DNA from: Armatimonadota bacterium
GTDB lineage: Bacteria; Armatimonadota; UBA5829
Direction: 5' to 3'
Assembly: GCA_039679645.1 (NCBI GenBank)
Contig: JBDKUO010000013.1
Location: 1 to 64,000, forward strand
DNA: 64,000 bases
Position 1 is the stretch's first letter, and the number at the start of each line of letters is the position of its first letter. Below are positions 15,475-24,283 of the stretch, piece after piece. Made by a program: the position numbers and the translations under genes. The notes under the pieces were generated by a model. The model had not been told where the DNA came from and did no database searches. It worked only from the letters and a program-made list of their open reading frames with translations.

Positions 15475-16539
15475 ATGGATATATCCGAATACCGCAAAAG
15501 AATAGACGAGATAGATAAGCAGCTTGTCGAGATGATTAACGAGCGCGCGAACTGCGCGCTGGGCATCGGCAAAATGAAGGACAAGGGTTCCAAGAGCATC
15601 TTTGCACCGGAGCGCGAAAAGCAGGTGCTCGGCGGGGTGCTCAAGAACAACAAGGGACCACTCAGCGATGCAGCCATGAGTGCTGTCTTTCGTGAAGTAA
15701 TATCGGCCTGCCGTGCACTGGAAAAGCCGATCAGCGTCGCATACTTCGGGCTTGCAGGCAGCAACACACATATCGCCAGCATTCTTAAGTTCGGAGAGTC
15801 CACCGACTTCATTCCTGCAGTCACAATTCCGGATGTCTTTAGCGCAGTCGAGCATAACGAGGCCAACTACGGTGTGGTGCCGGTCGAGAACTCCACCGAG
15901 GGGATCGTCAGCCATACGCTGGATATGTTTTTGCTATCCGACCTGCGAATATGCGCTGAGATATACGCGCCTATCTCACACAATCTGCTCTCCTCCGGGA
16001 CGGATATTTCTCAGATCAGGCGAGTGTATTCAATCGCGCAGGCCATAGCTCAGTGTCGAAACTGGATCGCTACCCACCTGCCGGGTGTTGAAGTTCTGGA
16101 AGTGTCCAGCACCGCAAAGGGCGCAAAGATGTGTGAAGACTACCCGACCAGCGCCGCTATTGCCTCCAGCCTTGCTGCGCGCGAATACGGCCTGAATATA
16201 TTAGCCGAAGGCATTGAAGATAACCCGCACAACAGAACTCGCTTTCTGGTAGTCGGCAACTCCAAACCTTCGCCCAGCGGCAAGGACAAGACTTCCATAG
16301 TTTTCGCGGTCCCAAATAAGGCGGGTGCGCTTTACCATGCTCTGACCGTGTTTGAGAGTGAAGGGATAAATCTCACTATGATCGAGTCGCGCCCGACCAA
16401 GCAGATGCCGTGGGAGTATATCTTCTTTGTCGACTGCCAGGGTCATGAAAACGACGAAAGAATGCAGATCGCTCTGAAAAAACTCGGCGAGCAGGCGCTT
16501 TTTGTTAGAGTGCTAGGCAGCTACCCTGAGGCTGAGTAG
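15475..16539 (+). CDS. pheA: Bifunctional chorismate mutase/prephenate dehydratase (P-protein)
   Basis: 354 aa with the standard three-part order. Residues 1-85 are an AroQ-type chorismate mutase helix bundle (EYRKRIDEIDKQLVEMINER). Roughly 90-265 is the prephenate dehydratase domain (VAYFGLAGSNTHIA, GVVPVENSTEG, NRTRFLVVG with the TRF motif). Roughly 272-350 is an ACT domain (GALYHALTVFESEGINLTMI, ESRP) that binds phenylalanine for feedback inhibition. It converts chorismate to phenylpyruvate in the cytoplasm. AGGGG lies 5 bases before the ATG. The gene follows the octad hairpin and stands apart from other aromatic genes. Confident. Confidence 0.95.
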   Translation: MDISEYRKRIDEIDKQLVEMINERANCALGIGKMKDKGSKSIFAPEREKQVLGGVLKNNKGPLSDAAMSAVFREVISACRALEKPISVAYFGLAGSNTHIASILKFGESTDFIPAVTIPDVFSAVEHNEANYGVVPVENSTEGIVSHTLDMFLLSDLRICAEIYAPISHNLLSSGTDISQIRRVYSIAQAIAQCRNWIATHLPGVEVLEVSSTAKGAKMCEDYPTSAAIASSLAAREYGLNILAEGIEDNPHNRTRFLVVGNSKPSPSGKDKTSIVFAVPNKAGALYHALTVFESEGINLTMIESRPTKQMPWEYIFFVDCQGHENDERMQIALKKLGEQALFVRVLGSYPEAE

Positions 16540-16540
16540 G

Positions 16541-17578
16541 TTAAAGTCCCGGCAGTTTAAGACGCCTCATCACATCAATGGTGATTGTGGAATCGCCATA
16601 AACTGTCAAGCCGTGCTCGGATACGAAATTGTCACCTGACGCGGAGCCGAGTACAGGAGGATAACCTCTGATTTCTAGCGTCGCCGTGTTATCGGATTTG
16701 TGTGCGTACATTAGGGCATCTACTTCGTTTGACAGATTGTCCACTTTGACCCGAGTGGGCGACATTAAAGCAATGTATGAGTTCACGTCCGAATATTTGA
16801 GCGCTCCAACAACCGTTAATTCACCCGTTGATACTACCGTGCACATTCCGCTGTACAATCCGGATACATAGGCCTTGCCGTTGACATATATAACGCCGCC
16901 CGAAAAACCAAAAATCGGGAACGTCAGATATGTGTCGCCTGAGTATGTTAGGGTAGCGATTGAAGCATAAGAGGTGAGATCGATGTCTGGAAAAGCAATA
17001 GCAGGACTGTTCGGATACTGTGGGTAGACACTGCCCTTGGTTGATATAGTGTTGGCTGCCCAAGCGCCATTTTTAAGGTTTGTATAGACATTATCCAGTT
17101 TGACGAGATCATTTGTGCGGACTCCGCCTACCGGATTTGTGTCGGTTATAGGATCGGCGTCATCAATCTTCTTATTTACGCACAGCGCATAATGATATGG
17201 CAGCAGACCCTGCACTACACGCTTGATGGTTTGTTTGTATTTGCCGCATGTGCCTGTTGATGTCACAAGCATCATAGAAGCATCTCTGTTGCCGTCATCG
17301 GTGGCAGTGATATGGATCGTGCCGGATGTGGTCGTAACATCCGTAGTGTAGGGCAGTTTCTCACCCTGATAATGTACTTTCCAGTAAGCGTAGTCCACGC
17401 CTGCTTCAGCAAGATCGACTGCTGCCTGCTTTTTTTGTCGGCTGACTTGAGCGATATACTGGCTGCCTGATGACCTCAACATAGCCAGCCCGAGGGTCAT
17501 CCCCACAAGCATCGTGGTAAGGGCCAGCACGTAAGCCGCTCCGCGCTTTCTTTTATATTTATATAAAGACGCTTTCAT
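16541..17578 (-). CDS. PilX-like minor pilin / pilus assembly protein, last gene of the pilus operon
   Basis: 345 aa. The N-terminus (MKASLYKYKRKRGAAYVLAL) has a basic stretch, a hydrophobic helix and the AEAGVDYAYW segment typical of PilX- or GspK-like proteins that lack the classical G-FTLIE site. The rest is beta-rich and may be a passenger domain exposed on the pilus tip. It starts 1 base after the upstream pseudopilin stop, so it belongs to the same transcript. Its stop lies directly next to the convergent pheA stop. GspK-like tip proteins prime pseudopilus assembly; that role here is inference. Confidence 0.65.
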   Translation of the reverse strand: MKASLYKYKRKRGAAYVLALTTMLVGMTLGLAMLRSSGSQYIAQVSRQKKQAAVDLAEAGVDYAYWKVHYQGEKLPYTTDVTTTSGTIHITATDDGNRDASMMLVTSTGTCGKYKQTIKRVVQGLLPYHYALCVNKKIDDADPITDTNPVGGVRTNDLVKLDNVYTNLKNGAWAANTISTKGSVYPQYPNSPAIAFPDIDLTSYASIATLTYSGDTYLTFPIFGFSGGVIYVNGKAYVSGLYSGMCTVVSTGELTVVGALKYSDVNSYIALMSPTRVKVDNLSNEVDALMYAHKSDNTATLEIRGYPPVLGSASGDNFVSEHGLTVYGDSTITIDVMRRLKLPGL

Positions 17579-17579
17579 A

Positions 17580-18209
17580 TCAGTTTCTCAGGCAGAATGT
17601 TGCGGTCTGCTTCAGGCTCTTTTGTGTTGTTCTGATCTTATATATCGACTCTGCAGTGACCATGACACGCGTCAGGCCGTCCCCTGTGGTTATATCAAAG
17701 CGAATGGATTTGAGCGGTGTTATTCTGCCGGGCCCGCCAATCGCATATAGACTCCACGATGCGTCCGGGGTCACGGTGGAAGTCATCGTATTAAGTATAC
17801 CTGCCCATAATATATCACCATTTTTAGTGTAGCTGCCGGTTGTATCGGAGAGATAGAACACTATCCACTGCCCGCTGCGTGTTTGCGTTTTCCCATTTGT
17901 CCAGGTCGGCACATAGACCCCGTATGCTTTATCGAGCGGTAAGTTGACCGCGAGAGTGTCATATGCGGTAAAGCGCGTGGATACCTGCACTCCCATCGAT
18001 TGGGTAATGTAGCCACCCAGGCGATCACAGCAGTTAGAAGTGGCAATAAGCGCGTCGGATGCGCCCTGCTGGCGTTCCCAGTCTCGCGCTGATGCGTAAT
18101 AGACCTCGCAGATGCATGATATGATCATGGCTGCCACGGTTCCCGCTATCATAAGCTCGACCAGAGTAAAGCCGCGCGCGCTTTTATTTGGGGCTGATGT
18201 AGGTCTCAT
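17580..18209 (-). CDS. Pseudopilin, GspJ/PilW-like
   Basis: About 209 aa from the ATG at 18209 (AGAAGG upstream), overlapping the preceding gene by 26 bp. The prepilin site ARG-FTLVELMIAG is followed by a hydrophobic helix, then SARDWERQQG and a beta-rich C-terminal domain. GspJ- and PilW-like minor pseudopilins join the tip complex of the type II secretion pseudopilus or the type IV pilus. A longer frame from 18263 exists but has no ribosome site. The position between GspI-like and PilX-like genes supports the assignment. Confidence 0.75.
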   Translation of the reverse strand: MRPTSAPNKSARGFTLVELMIAGTVAAMIISCICEVYYASARDWERQQGASDALIATSNCCDRLGGYITQSMGVQVSTRFTAYDTLAVNLPLDKAYGVYVPTWTNGKTQTRSGQWIVFYLSDTTGSYTKNGDILWAGILNTMTSTVTPDASWSLYAIGGPGRITPLKSIRFDITTGDGLTRVMVTAESIYKIRTTQKSLKQTATFCLRN

Positions 18210-18558
18210 AGAACACCTTCTGGGTGCCGCTGCCTTCCGGCCAGGTAACTGTGACCGATGCATAGGTCAATTTTGTGGCGCTGCGCGAGCCGGAGACTGA
18301 CGATACGGAAATGGAAATCTTGTTGCCGGACGGCAGGCCGGTAACGTCAGAGGAGGGCAGGGTATAACTCTGATTGCTGCGCAGACGCTCGACAGCGCTT
18401 TGCGCAGCGAGACGTCCGATAGCCATACGCATAGCGCGCTGCTGGGTCTGCCGTGCCGCGCTGCCTGCCGAGAGCACGGCAAGCAGTCCGATAGATAATA
18501 ACAAAACGGCGGCCAGCACCTCGACGAGTGTAAAGCCGCCGTTTTTATAAGTGTTCAT
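18184..18558 (-). CDS. Pseudopilin, GspI/PilV-like
   Basis: 124 aa. The short leader MNTYKNG is followed by the cleavage site G-FTLVEVLAA and a hydrophobic helix, then RLAAQSAVERLR, the region typical of GspI and PilV minor pseudopilins. The C-terminal domain is a small beta sheet. It is 16 bp from the GspG-like gene and its 3' end overlaps the next pseudopilin gene by 26 bp. It acts as a minor subunit in the tip complex. Confidence 0.8.
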   Translation of the reverse strand: MNTYKNGGFTLVEVLAAVLLLSIGLLAVLSAGSAARQTQQRAMRMAIGRLAAQSAVERLRSNQSYTLPSSDVTGLPSGNKISISVSSVSGSRSATKLTYASVTVTWPEGSGTQKVFYETYISPK

Positions 18559-18574
18559 CTGACTATATCAGTTT

Positions 18575-18976
18575 CTACGGCGCAGTAACTGATCCGTTGG
18601 AGTGATCGTATGTGAATGCGACATTCTTGACAGGATCGTTAGGCACTTCCTGCAGATATGGGCCGTGATAGTCTGTGGTGGTCGACAACGACGCCTCGGC
18701 TGTCCCGTTCCATATCTTTGCCGTGGTTCCATCGTCCCTTATCAGATCGTTGAGTGTGGACGGATAGTAGCCGGTATCGGTATAGAAGAGCTGTACGGCG
18801 TTTCTGATAATTTTGAGATCGCTCTTCTGCGCGGACTCTTTGCTGCGCTTACCTGAATCCATAAACTTAGGCAGGACAATAGCCGCCAAGACCGCAAGCA
18901 CAACCACTACGACCAGCAGCTCGACCAGAGTGAAGCCTCGACTGCCCTTCCTGACCTTCTCTAACAAATGATACAT
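18575..18976 (-). CDS. gspG: Major pseudopilin, GspG-like
   Basis: 133 aa. The leader ends GSRG-FTLVELLVVVVVLAVL (prepilin peptidase site), followed by PKFMDSGKRSKESAQKSDL and FYTDTGYYPSTLNDL, then YLQEVPNDP. This is the hallmark order of GspG, the major subunit of the type II secretion pseudopilus. The C-terminal DHSNG region could bind calcium as in known GspG proteins. AAGGGGG lies 9 bases before the ATG. It opens the pseudopilin part of the operon, 36 bp after pilC. Confidence 0.9.
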   Translation of the reverse strand: MYHLLEKVRKGSRGFTLVELLVVVVVLAVLAAIVLPKFMDSGKRSKESAQKSDLKIIRNAVQLFYTDTGYYPSTLNDLIRDDGTTAKIWNGTAEASLSTTTDYHGPYLQEVPNDPVKNVAFTYDHSNGSVTAP

Positions 18977-19012
18977 TTCAACAAACCCCCTTGTGATGCG
19001 GCCGAGCCAGGT

Positions 19013-20230
19013 TTATTTGACCCCACCTACCAGAGAATAGATCGGCACTATGACCGACATTGCAATAAAACCTACTATCATACCTAACACAACAATCATA
19101 ATCGGCTCAATAACGGAGGTGAGGGATTTGACCTTGGCGTCCGTTTCCCGGGCATACATGGAGCAGATATACTCCAGCATAGCGGGCAGTTCGCCTGTTT
19201 TCTCTCCACTTGCCACCATCTGAAGGACCAGAGGCGGAAAAACCCCCGTGGTCCTGAGCGACTGTGACGTCGCGCTGCCTTCCGCAACATCCTTTCTGGC
19301 TTGCAGAAGGGCCTCTTTCACAATCTCATTATTGGCAGCCGCTGCCGATGTCTCCAGTGTTTTTACCATGGGAACTCCACTTGAAAGTAACGTGGACATT
19401 GAAGCGAGTACCCGGTTTAAGATAACTTTGGTGACAATATCGCCTGCAATGGGAAGTTTAAGTGCTATTTGATCCAGTTTTCGCCTGCCGATAGGGCTGG
19501 ATGCATACCTGCGCACGGCGTAGACAACTCCGGCGACAGCGGGCACGATTATATACCAGTATGTTGTAGTTATGTGGCTGATATCCATCAGCGCCTTGGT
19601 CGTCCATGGCAGCTTTGCGCCCATCTGGTCGAAAAGCTTCATGAACCTGGGCAAAATGAAGGTGACCATCACAATAACAGTAATCACCGATATGGCCATA
19701 ACGACTATCGGGTATGCCAGAGCGGATTTGATCTTGCGGCCTATCTCTGCGCCGCTTTCCATGTGATCGGCCAGTCTCTCCAAAGCTTGAGAGAGATTGC
19801 CGCCGGCCTCAGCCACTTTAGCCATCTCCACCGCAAGGTTCGGAAAAAGCTTGGGGTGTCTGGCAAAAGCATCGCTGAGGTTCATGCCATGGCTGATGTT
19901 GAGTGTAATATCTTCCATAGCCTCCTTAAGAGCTATCGACCGAGCCTGCTCGGTAAGTCCCTGCAGACCCTCGACCAGAGGAACACCCGCGCGCGTAAGT
20001 ATGCTTATCTGCCTGATTGCGCTTGCCACTTCCTCCGGAGAAGACCTTTTCTTGAGCCTCTCATCAGCCTCAACACTCTGAGTATTGGCTGAGTTGACAG
20101 CCTTGATCTGAAGCACCTGCTCGCCTTTCTTGCGCAGAGACGATCTGGCCTGAGCCTCAGACATCGCTTCAACCCGGCTGTTTTTAACCCCGCCCGCAGG
20201 CGTTATAGCTTTGTAAGCATAGATCGGCAT
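19013..20230 (-). CDS. pilC: Inner-membrane platform protein PilC/GspF
   Basis: 405 aa, the typical length. Two copies of the GspF domain are visible (about 70-195 and 275-400), each with a conserved helical core (ILTRAGVPLVEGLQ, MSTLLSSGVPMVKTLE), with three hydrophobic membrane segments (about 170-195, 220-245, 375-400). PilC transmits ATPase motion to pilus subunit insertion. No ribosome site precedes the ATG; instead a block of seven hairpins (20242-20442) separates it from pilB, so expression may depend on mRNA structure or on coupling I cannot see. Confidence 0.9.
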   Translation of the reverse strand: MPIYAYKAITPAGGVKNSRVEAMSEAQARSSLRKKGEQVLQIKAVNSANTQSVEADERLKKRSSPEEVASAIRQISILTRAGVPLVEGLQGLTEQARSIALKEAMEDITLNISHGMNLSDAFARHPKLFPNLAVEMAKVAEAGGNLSQALERLADHMESGAEIGRKIKSALAYPIVVMAISVITVIVMVTFILPRFMKLFDQMGAKLPWTTKALMDISHITTTYWYIIVPAVAGVVYAVRRYASSPIGRRKLDQIALKLPIAGDIVTKVILNRVLASMSTLLSSGVPMVKTLETSAAAANNEIVKEALLQARKDVAEGSATSQSLRTTGVFPPLVLQMVASGEKTGELPAMLEYICSMYARETDAKVKSLTSVIEPIMIVVLGMIVGFIAMSVIVPIYSLVGGVK

Positions 20231-20241
20231 AAGCGGTTAAG

Positions 20242-20442
20242 TTGGGGCTTTGCCCCAAACCCCACAAAGGGCGCTGCCCTTTGATCCCGCCAGGAGCCGA
20301 GTGGCCCCTGGACCCCCATCTCGAAGTTGGTTACCCCCGTACGGGGGTAACCAACATCGGGGCAGAAGGTCAAGGAAACCTGGTTTCCTTGTGGAGTCCA
20401 GAGGCAAAGCCTCTGGTGGGAGTCTGAGGGTGAAACCCTCAG
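20242..20442. repeat. Seven consecutive hairpins between pilB and pilC
   Basis: Seven palindromes stand one after another: 20242-20258 (TTGGGGC/GCCCCAA), 20266-20282 (AAAGGGC/GCCCTTT), 20291-20310 (imperfect), 20326-20355 (a perfect 30-bp palindrome), 20371-20391 (CAAGGAAACC/GGTTTCCTTG), 20398-20416 (CCAGAGGC/GCCTCTGG) and 20424-20442 (CTGAGGGT/ACCCTCAG). Each has its own sequence. It is not a CRISPR array because units do not repeat. It may stabilise or attenuate the pilus transcript. Confidence 0.75.
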
Positions 20443-20451
20443 CTTATCTCC

Positions 20452-22164
20452 TTACTCGGTTGTTACACGCATAACTTCTTCGATGGTAGTCACACCCGCT
20501 TTGACTTTTTCCAGGGCGTCTTCGCGTAGTGTGCGCATACCCTTTTTCATAGCGATTTGACGGATTGCGGCGGCTGAGCTGCGCGCGATAATTGCGGATC
20601 GAATGTCATCGTCCATTCTAAGCAGTTCGTATATACCGACGCGCCCCTTGTAGCCGGTCCTGCCGCACTGCTCGCAGCCTGCGCCTTTCATTGCGCCTGA
20701 AAGCTCGGCTGCGCTTATCTCCAGTTTGAGCTGAGCCAGTAGTTCGTCATTTACGACAAATGGTGTGGCGCACCTGGTGCAGATAGTTCGCACGAGTCTT
20801 TGAGAGAGCAGACCCACCACGGATGATGCCACCAGAAACGGCTCGACACCCATATCGATAAGTCTGGCGGCTGCGCCGGATGAGTCGTTTGCGTGCAGAG
20901 TCGAAAGGACAAGGTGGCCCGTAAGCGCAGCCTCTACTGCAATCTCGGCTGTCTCGGAGTCGCGTATTTCACCGACCAATATTACGTCCGGGTCCTGCCT
21001 GACCATGGTCCTCAGGCCCGTGGCGAAGGTAAGGCCCGCCTTGCGGTTCACATTTGCCTGTACGACTCCGGTAAGTTGATACTCCACCGGGTCCTCGATA
21101 GTGATTATGTGCCTCTCGGGTGAGTTGATCGTGTTCAAAACCGCATAAAGCGAGGTCGTTTTGCCTGCGCCTGTCGGCCCGCATGCCAGGATCATGCCGT
21201 ACGGCGCATTGGTCATACGTGCGAAGTCTTCAGCAACATCCGGCTGCAGACCCAGCTTATCGAGAGTTATCTGCGCTGCGCTCTTTTCGAGCACGCGGAT
21301 TACTACATTTTCGCCGTGAACAGCCGGGTAGGTAGAGATTCTGAAATCATACTCCTGCGGGCGGGCGACTAGAGTAATTCTGCCATCCTGCGGTGCCCGG
21401 CGCTCGGCTACATCCATCCCGGCCATTACTTTAATACGGGATATTACCGGTGACTGCAAGTCCTTGGGCACGTTCATCACTTCATGCAAGATGCCATCGA
21501 CTCTAAGCCGCACGCGTACGCGTCCCGATTCTGGCTCAATGTGTATGTCACTGGCCCTTTCGGCTATTGCGCGGGCTATCATGGCGTTCACCAGTCTTAC
21601 TACAGGCGCGCCGCCCGCCAGGTCTCTTAGCTCGGCAACGTTGGCGTCGGTCTCCTCGGGCTCGTCCTCGCGGATTTTGACTTCTGCATCGGCGTCCTTA
21701 ATAGCCTCTACAATAATATCGCTGATATCTCCCGCTGCGCCGAAGCACTGGAAGATAGCCTCGAGTATATCATCCTCGACTGCGATCAGAGGGATAGGCT
21801 CAAGGCCGGTCATCTGGGCTATATCGTCAATTGCCTGGACGTCCAGCGGGTTGGCCATGGCTACTTTTATGACATCCTGCGTGCGCTCGACCGGGACGGC
21901 CTTGTATCGAAGAGCCATTGTATGTGGGATGAGCTTGGCGACATCCGCATCCATCTCCGGGCCGGAAAGCTCGACATACTGAATGCCGTGCTGAATGCCG
22001 ACGCAGCGTACGCGGTCCCGCTCGGAGATCATCTGCAGCCGCACCAAAAACTCGCCTATATCCTCGGCAACGTCGGTGCGCATCGCAAGCGCCGCGTCCA
22101 TTTCTTTCGCCGTTATAACGCCCTGCTCAATGAAGACGGATGTGAGTGAATTGTCTATTGCCAT
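20452..22164 (-). CDS. pilB: Assembly ATPase PilB/GspE
   Basis: 570 aa. An N-terminal MshEN/GspE-N domain of about 150 residues is followed by a linker and the ATPase core with Walker A GPTGAGKTTS near 327-336, Asp and His boxes (EDPVEYQLTG, VGEIRDSETA, LSTLHAND), and a zinc module of two CxxC pairs (CTRC near 465, CEQC near 505). It powers pilin polymerisation at the inner membrane. The ATG has no clear ribosome site and is directly preceded by heptad repeats, which is unusual. It lies after pilQ across a 114-bp gap. Confidence 0.93.
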   Translation of the reverse strand: MAIDNSLTSVFIEQGVITAKEMDAALAMRTDVAEDIGEFLVRLQMISERDRVRCVGIQHGIQYVELSGPEMDADVAKLIPHTMALRYKAVPVERTQDVIKVAMANPLDVQAIDDIAQMTGLEPIPLIAVEDDILEAIFQCFGAAGDISDIIVEAIKDADAEVKIREDEPEETDANVAELRDLAGGAPVVRLVNAMIARAIAERASDIHIEPESGRVRVRLRVDGILHEVMNVPKDLQSPVISRIKVMAGMDVAERRAPQDGRITLVARPQEYDFRISTYPAVHGENVVIRVLEKSAAQITLDKLGLQPDVAEDFARMTNAPYGMILACGPTGAGKTTSLYAVLNTINSPERHIITIEDPVEYQLTGVVQANVNRKAGLTFATGLRTMVRQDPDVILVGEIRDSETAEIAVEAALTGHLVLSTLHANDSSGAAARLIDMGVEPFLVASSVVGLLSQRLVRTICTRCATPFVVNDELLAQLKLEISAAELSGAMKGAGCEQCGRTGYKGRVGIYELLRMDDDIRSAIIARSSAAAIRQIAMKKGMRTLREDALEKVKAGVTTIEEVMRVTTE

Positions 22165-22202
22165 ATAGGTGTTGGGTGTTAGGGAAGGGAGCGCCTTCCC
22201 GT
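22165..22202. repeat. Heptads and a hairpin between pilQ and pilB
   Basis: On the minus strand, CTAACAC, CCAACAC and CTATATG lie up against the pilB ATG. They are preceded by the hairpin GGGAAGG-gagc-GCCTTCCC (22182-22200). The same heptad unit occurs on the plus strand at 45027-45061. Confidence 0.55.
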
Positions 22203-22278
22203 CACATCAACCTGCGCGTTTATGCTTCGCGGGCGAATGCCCCGAAGACCGGTTTTTTACACACAGAGAACTAACTGC

Positions 22279-23628
22279 TTAAACCCCCTCCACAATCTTT
22301 GGTGTAAGGAAAATCACTATTTCAGTGCGCTCCTTGGTCTTCTTTGAATGCCGGAAGACCGAGCCTATTATCGGCAGGTCGCCCAGCAGCGGGACTTTGG
22401 AGTAGTTTTTGATATCGTTATCCTGCAAAAGCCCGCCTATTGCCAGGGTAGAGCCGTTTTTGACTGAGACGGTGGTCTTAGCCTCTCGTGTGCTGATCTG
22501 AGGGTAATCCTTGAGATATCCCGTGACCAGGCTAACCTGAGGGTAGACGGTCAGCACTATTTCGGAGTCGCCCGCGATTTTGGGCGCTATCTGCAGATAA
22601 ATGCCGACCTTTTCTTCGTCTTTGTCATATATCGGGATGCCGTTGTCGTTGTAGCCGGTAAGTTTCGGGAAGAGAATCCTGTCGCCGATAAGGATCTCTG
22701 CGTATTCATTGTCCAGAACGGATATATTCGGCTTTGCCAGCAGAGTGGCACTTCCATTCTTGATCAATGCGGATACTGTGGCGGTAATGTTGGTAGCTTC
22801 TTTGGAAAACTTGCCGAACCAGATACCGGATGTGCTGGTATCTTCGGTAAGCCCGACCTCGTTCCACGCCCATTCTGTCCCAAGCTCTTTACCTGATGTC
22901 TCAGCGATCTCGGTAATGGAGACGTCAATATTTACCTGCTTGCGCGGCATATCGAGCTGGGCAAGTATGCCCTTTGCCTGCTCTATATCGCCGGGCTCTC
23001 CCATCAGCACCAGCATATTGGAATTGCTCCTTACACTCTGCGATGAGGATGAGCCGGAGGTCGATGTTGTCGAGCTTGATGAACTGCCTGTGCTGCTGCC
23101 CATTGACGTGCTTGTGCCGGAATCGGACGACTCCAGTGTCGGCGTGATCATATTCGGTCCCTCGACCGCAGTTACATTCGGCAAAAGTTTGGTTACAACC
23201 GTGACCAGATCGGCGGGTTTGCTGTGTTTGCACTGCCAGAGAAGTGTCTGCCGTTGGGCAGGCGCCTGAGCGGGCGCTGGTTTGACGAACTTCTCCTTGG
23301 CCGCGACCAGATATGTCTGGCCGCTCTTCTCCCAGGCAAAGCCGTGTACTGTGGCCAGATTATCGAGTATCGAGTCAATTGTCATCTGCTTGAGGTGCAC
23401 TGAAACATCACCCATAATATCCGGGCTGACCACTATATTTGCGCCGGACCTGCGCGCAAGGGCTTCGAGCACGTATTTGATGTCCGTGCCGCTGGAGTCG
23501 ATGTCATAAACTCCGGCTTCCGCCCCCGGTTTAGCAGCGACACTCTGCGCATGGCAAAATGATGTCCTTATCAACATCAGGCTTATAATTGCTGTAGCTA
23601 TTAAAATGCTTTTCTTACTTAGCATCAT
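22279..23628 (-). CDS. pilQ: Outer-membrane secretin PilQ/GspD-like
   Basis: About 449 aa from the ATG at 23628 (GGAG ten bases upstream; a GTG at 23637 is less well placed). A signal peptide precedes an STN/N0-like domain (about 40-105: DIKYVLEALARRSGANIVVS), an N1-like domain split by a Ser/Thr/Gly-rich linker (about 175-205), and the secretin core with AKPNISVLDNEYAEILIGDR and the C-terminal TEIVIFLTPKIVEG. The secretin forms the ring through which pilus or pseudopilus emerges. It overlaps the end of pilP. It is shorter than many PilQ proteins, lacking AMIN domains. Confidence 0.9.
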   Translation of the reverse strand: MMLSKKSILIATAIISLMLIRTSFCHAQSVAAKPGAEAGVYDIDSSGTDIKYVLEALARRSGANIVVSPDIMGDVSVHLKQMTIDSILDNLATVHGFAWEKSGQTYLVAAKEKFVKPAPAQAPAQRQTLLWQCKHSKPADLVTVVTKLLPNVTAVEGPNMITPTLESSDSGTSTSMGSSTGSSSSSTTSTSGSSSSQSVRSNSNMLVLMGEPGDIEQAKGILAQLDMPRKQVNIDVSITEIAETSGKELGTEWAWNEVGLTEDTSTSGIWFGKFSKEATNITATVSALIKNGSATLLAKPNISVLDNEYAEILIGDRILFPKLTGYNDNGIPIYDKDEEKVGIYLQIAPKIAGDSEIVLTVYPQVSLVTGYLKDYPQISTREAKTTVSVKNGSTLAIGGLLQDNDIKNYSKVPLLGDLPIIGSVFRHSKKTKERTEIVIFLTPKIVEGV

Positions 23629-24283
23629 TTCCCACACTCTCCACTCTCTGAGCCCCGCTGGGCTTTGCGCTTCCCATCAATCTTTTGGCGACAATCGTAG
23701 CCTTGCCATCGGAAAGCGTTACCCGTTCAGGCTCTATTGAGACTACTTTGAACCCGCCTTCGACTCTGTCACCTATATCGACCACTTGAGCCTGAGACTG
23801 GTCGATTTCAATCACTGCGCTGCTGCCTTTTGGGCCGCTTATGGTAGCCATCAGCTCAAATACAGGCAGCGTTTCTTTCGCTGCCTCAACTTGCGCGGCG
23901 GCGGGATGCTGCGGCGCAACCGTTATGGGGGCAATCTTTTCATTTCCTAGTTCAACGTCACCCGGCCTCCATGGGCTGATCCTGACATTTGCCGGTGCAA
24001 ATCTGCCTGATAAGTTTCTGTCCACTATATTTTCACCCTGCTTGGCAGAGGCGACATATCCGGGGCGTGCAAACGGGTTGCGCGAAGTTTCGCACTCGAT
24101 ACTAGGCATAACAACCGCCTGTGCTCTGCCCGCGATTGGAGCATTTGTCTGTGCCCGGGCTATCGGCGGCGGAGGAACCTTATGCGAGACTCGAAATGCC
24201 GTGACGCCAATAGCCGCAACCAGCATAACCAGAAGGGCTATCACCGTCTTTGTTTGGCTGGGGTCTGTCTTGATAAAAGCCAT
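23615..24283 (-). CDS. PilP/GspC-like periplasmic linker protein
   Basis: 222 aa. One membrane segment near residues 13-30 (TVIALLVMLVAAIGV) and a Pro/Ala-rich linker are followed by a beta-rich C-terminal domain (ISGPKGSSAVIEIDQSQAQVVDIGDRVEGGFKVVSIEPERVTLSDG), which matches the HR domain of GspC or the PilP core; the quoted features are spread over about 45 residues. Such proteins link the inner-membrane platform to the secretin. ATG and the upstream pilO stop share one base. The gene ends within pilQ. Confidence 0.7.
   Translation of the reverse strand: MAFIKTDPSQTKTVIALLVMLVAAIGVTAFRVSHKVPPPPIARAQTNAPIAGRAQAVVMPSIECETSRNPFARPGYVASAKQGENIVDRNLSGRFAPANVRISPWRPGDVELGNEKIAPITVAPQHPAAAQVEAAKETLPVFELMATISGPKGSSAVIEIDQSQAQVVDIGDRVEGGFKVVSIEPERVTLSDGKATIVAKRLMGSAKPSGAQRVESVGNDAK

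Noticed and set aside
20242-20442. Possible CRISPR array
   Set aside because: The hairpins differ in sequence and there are no repeated units or spacers, and no cas genes.
23637-23650. Heptad repeat CTCTCCA-CTCTCTG
   Set aside because: Only two units and they lie inside the pilP coding sequence, so coding constraint explains them.
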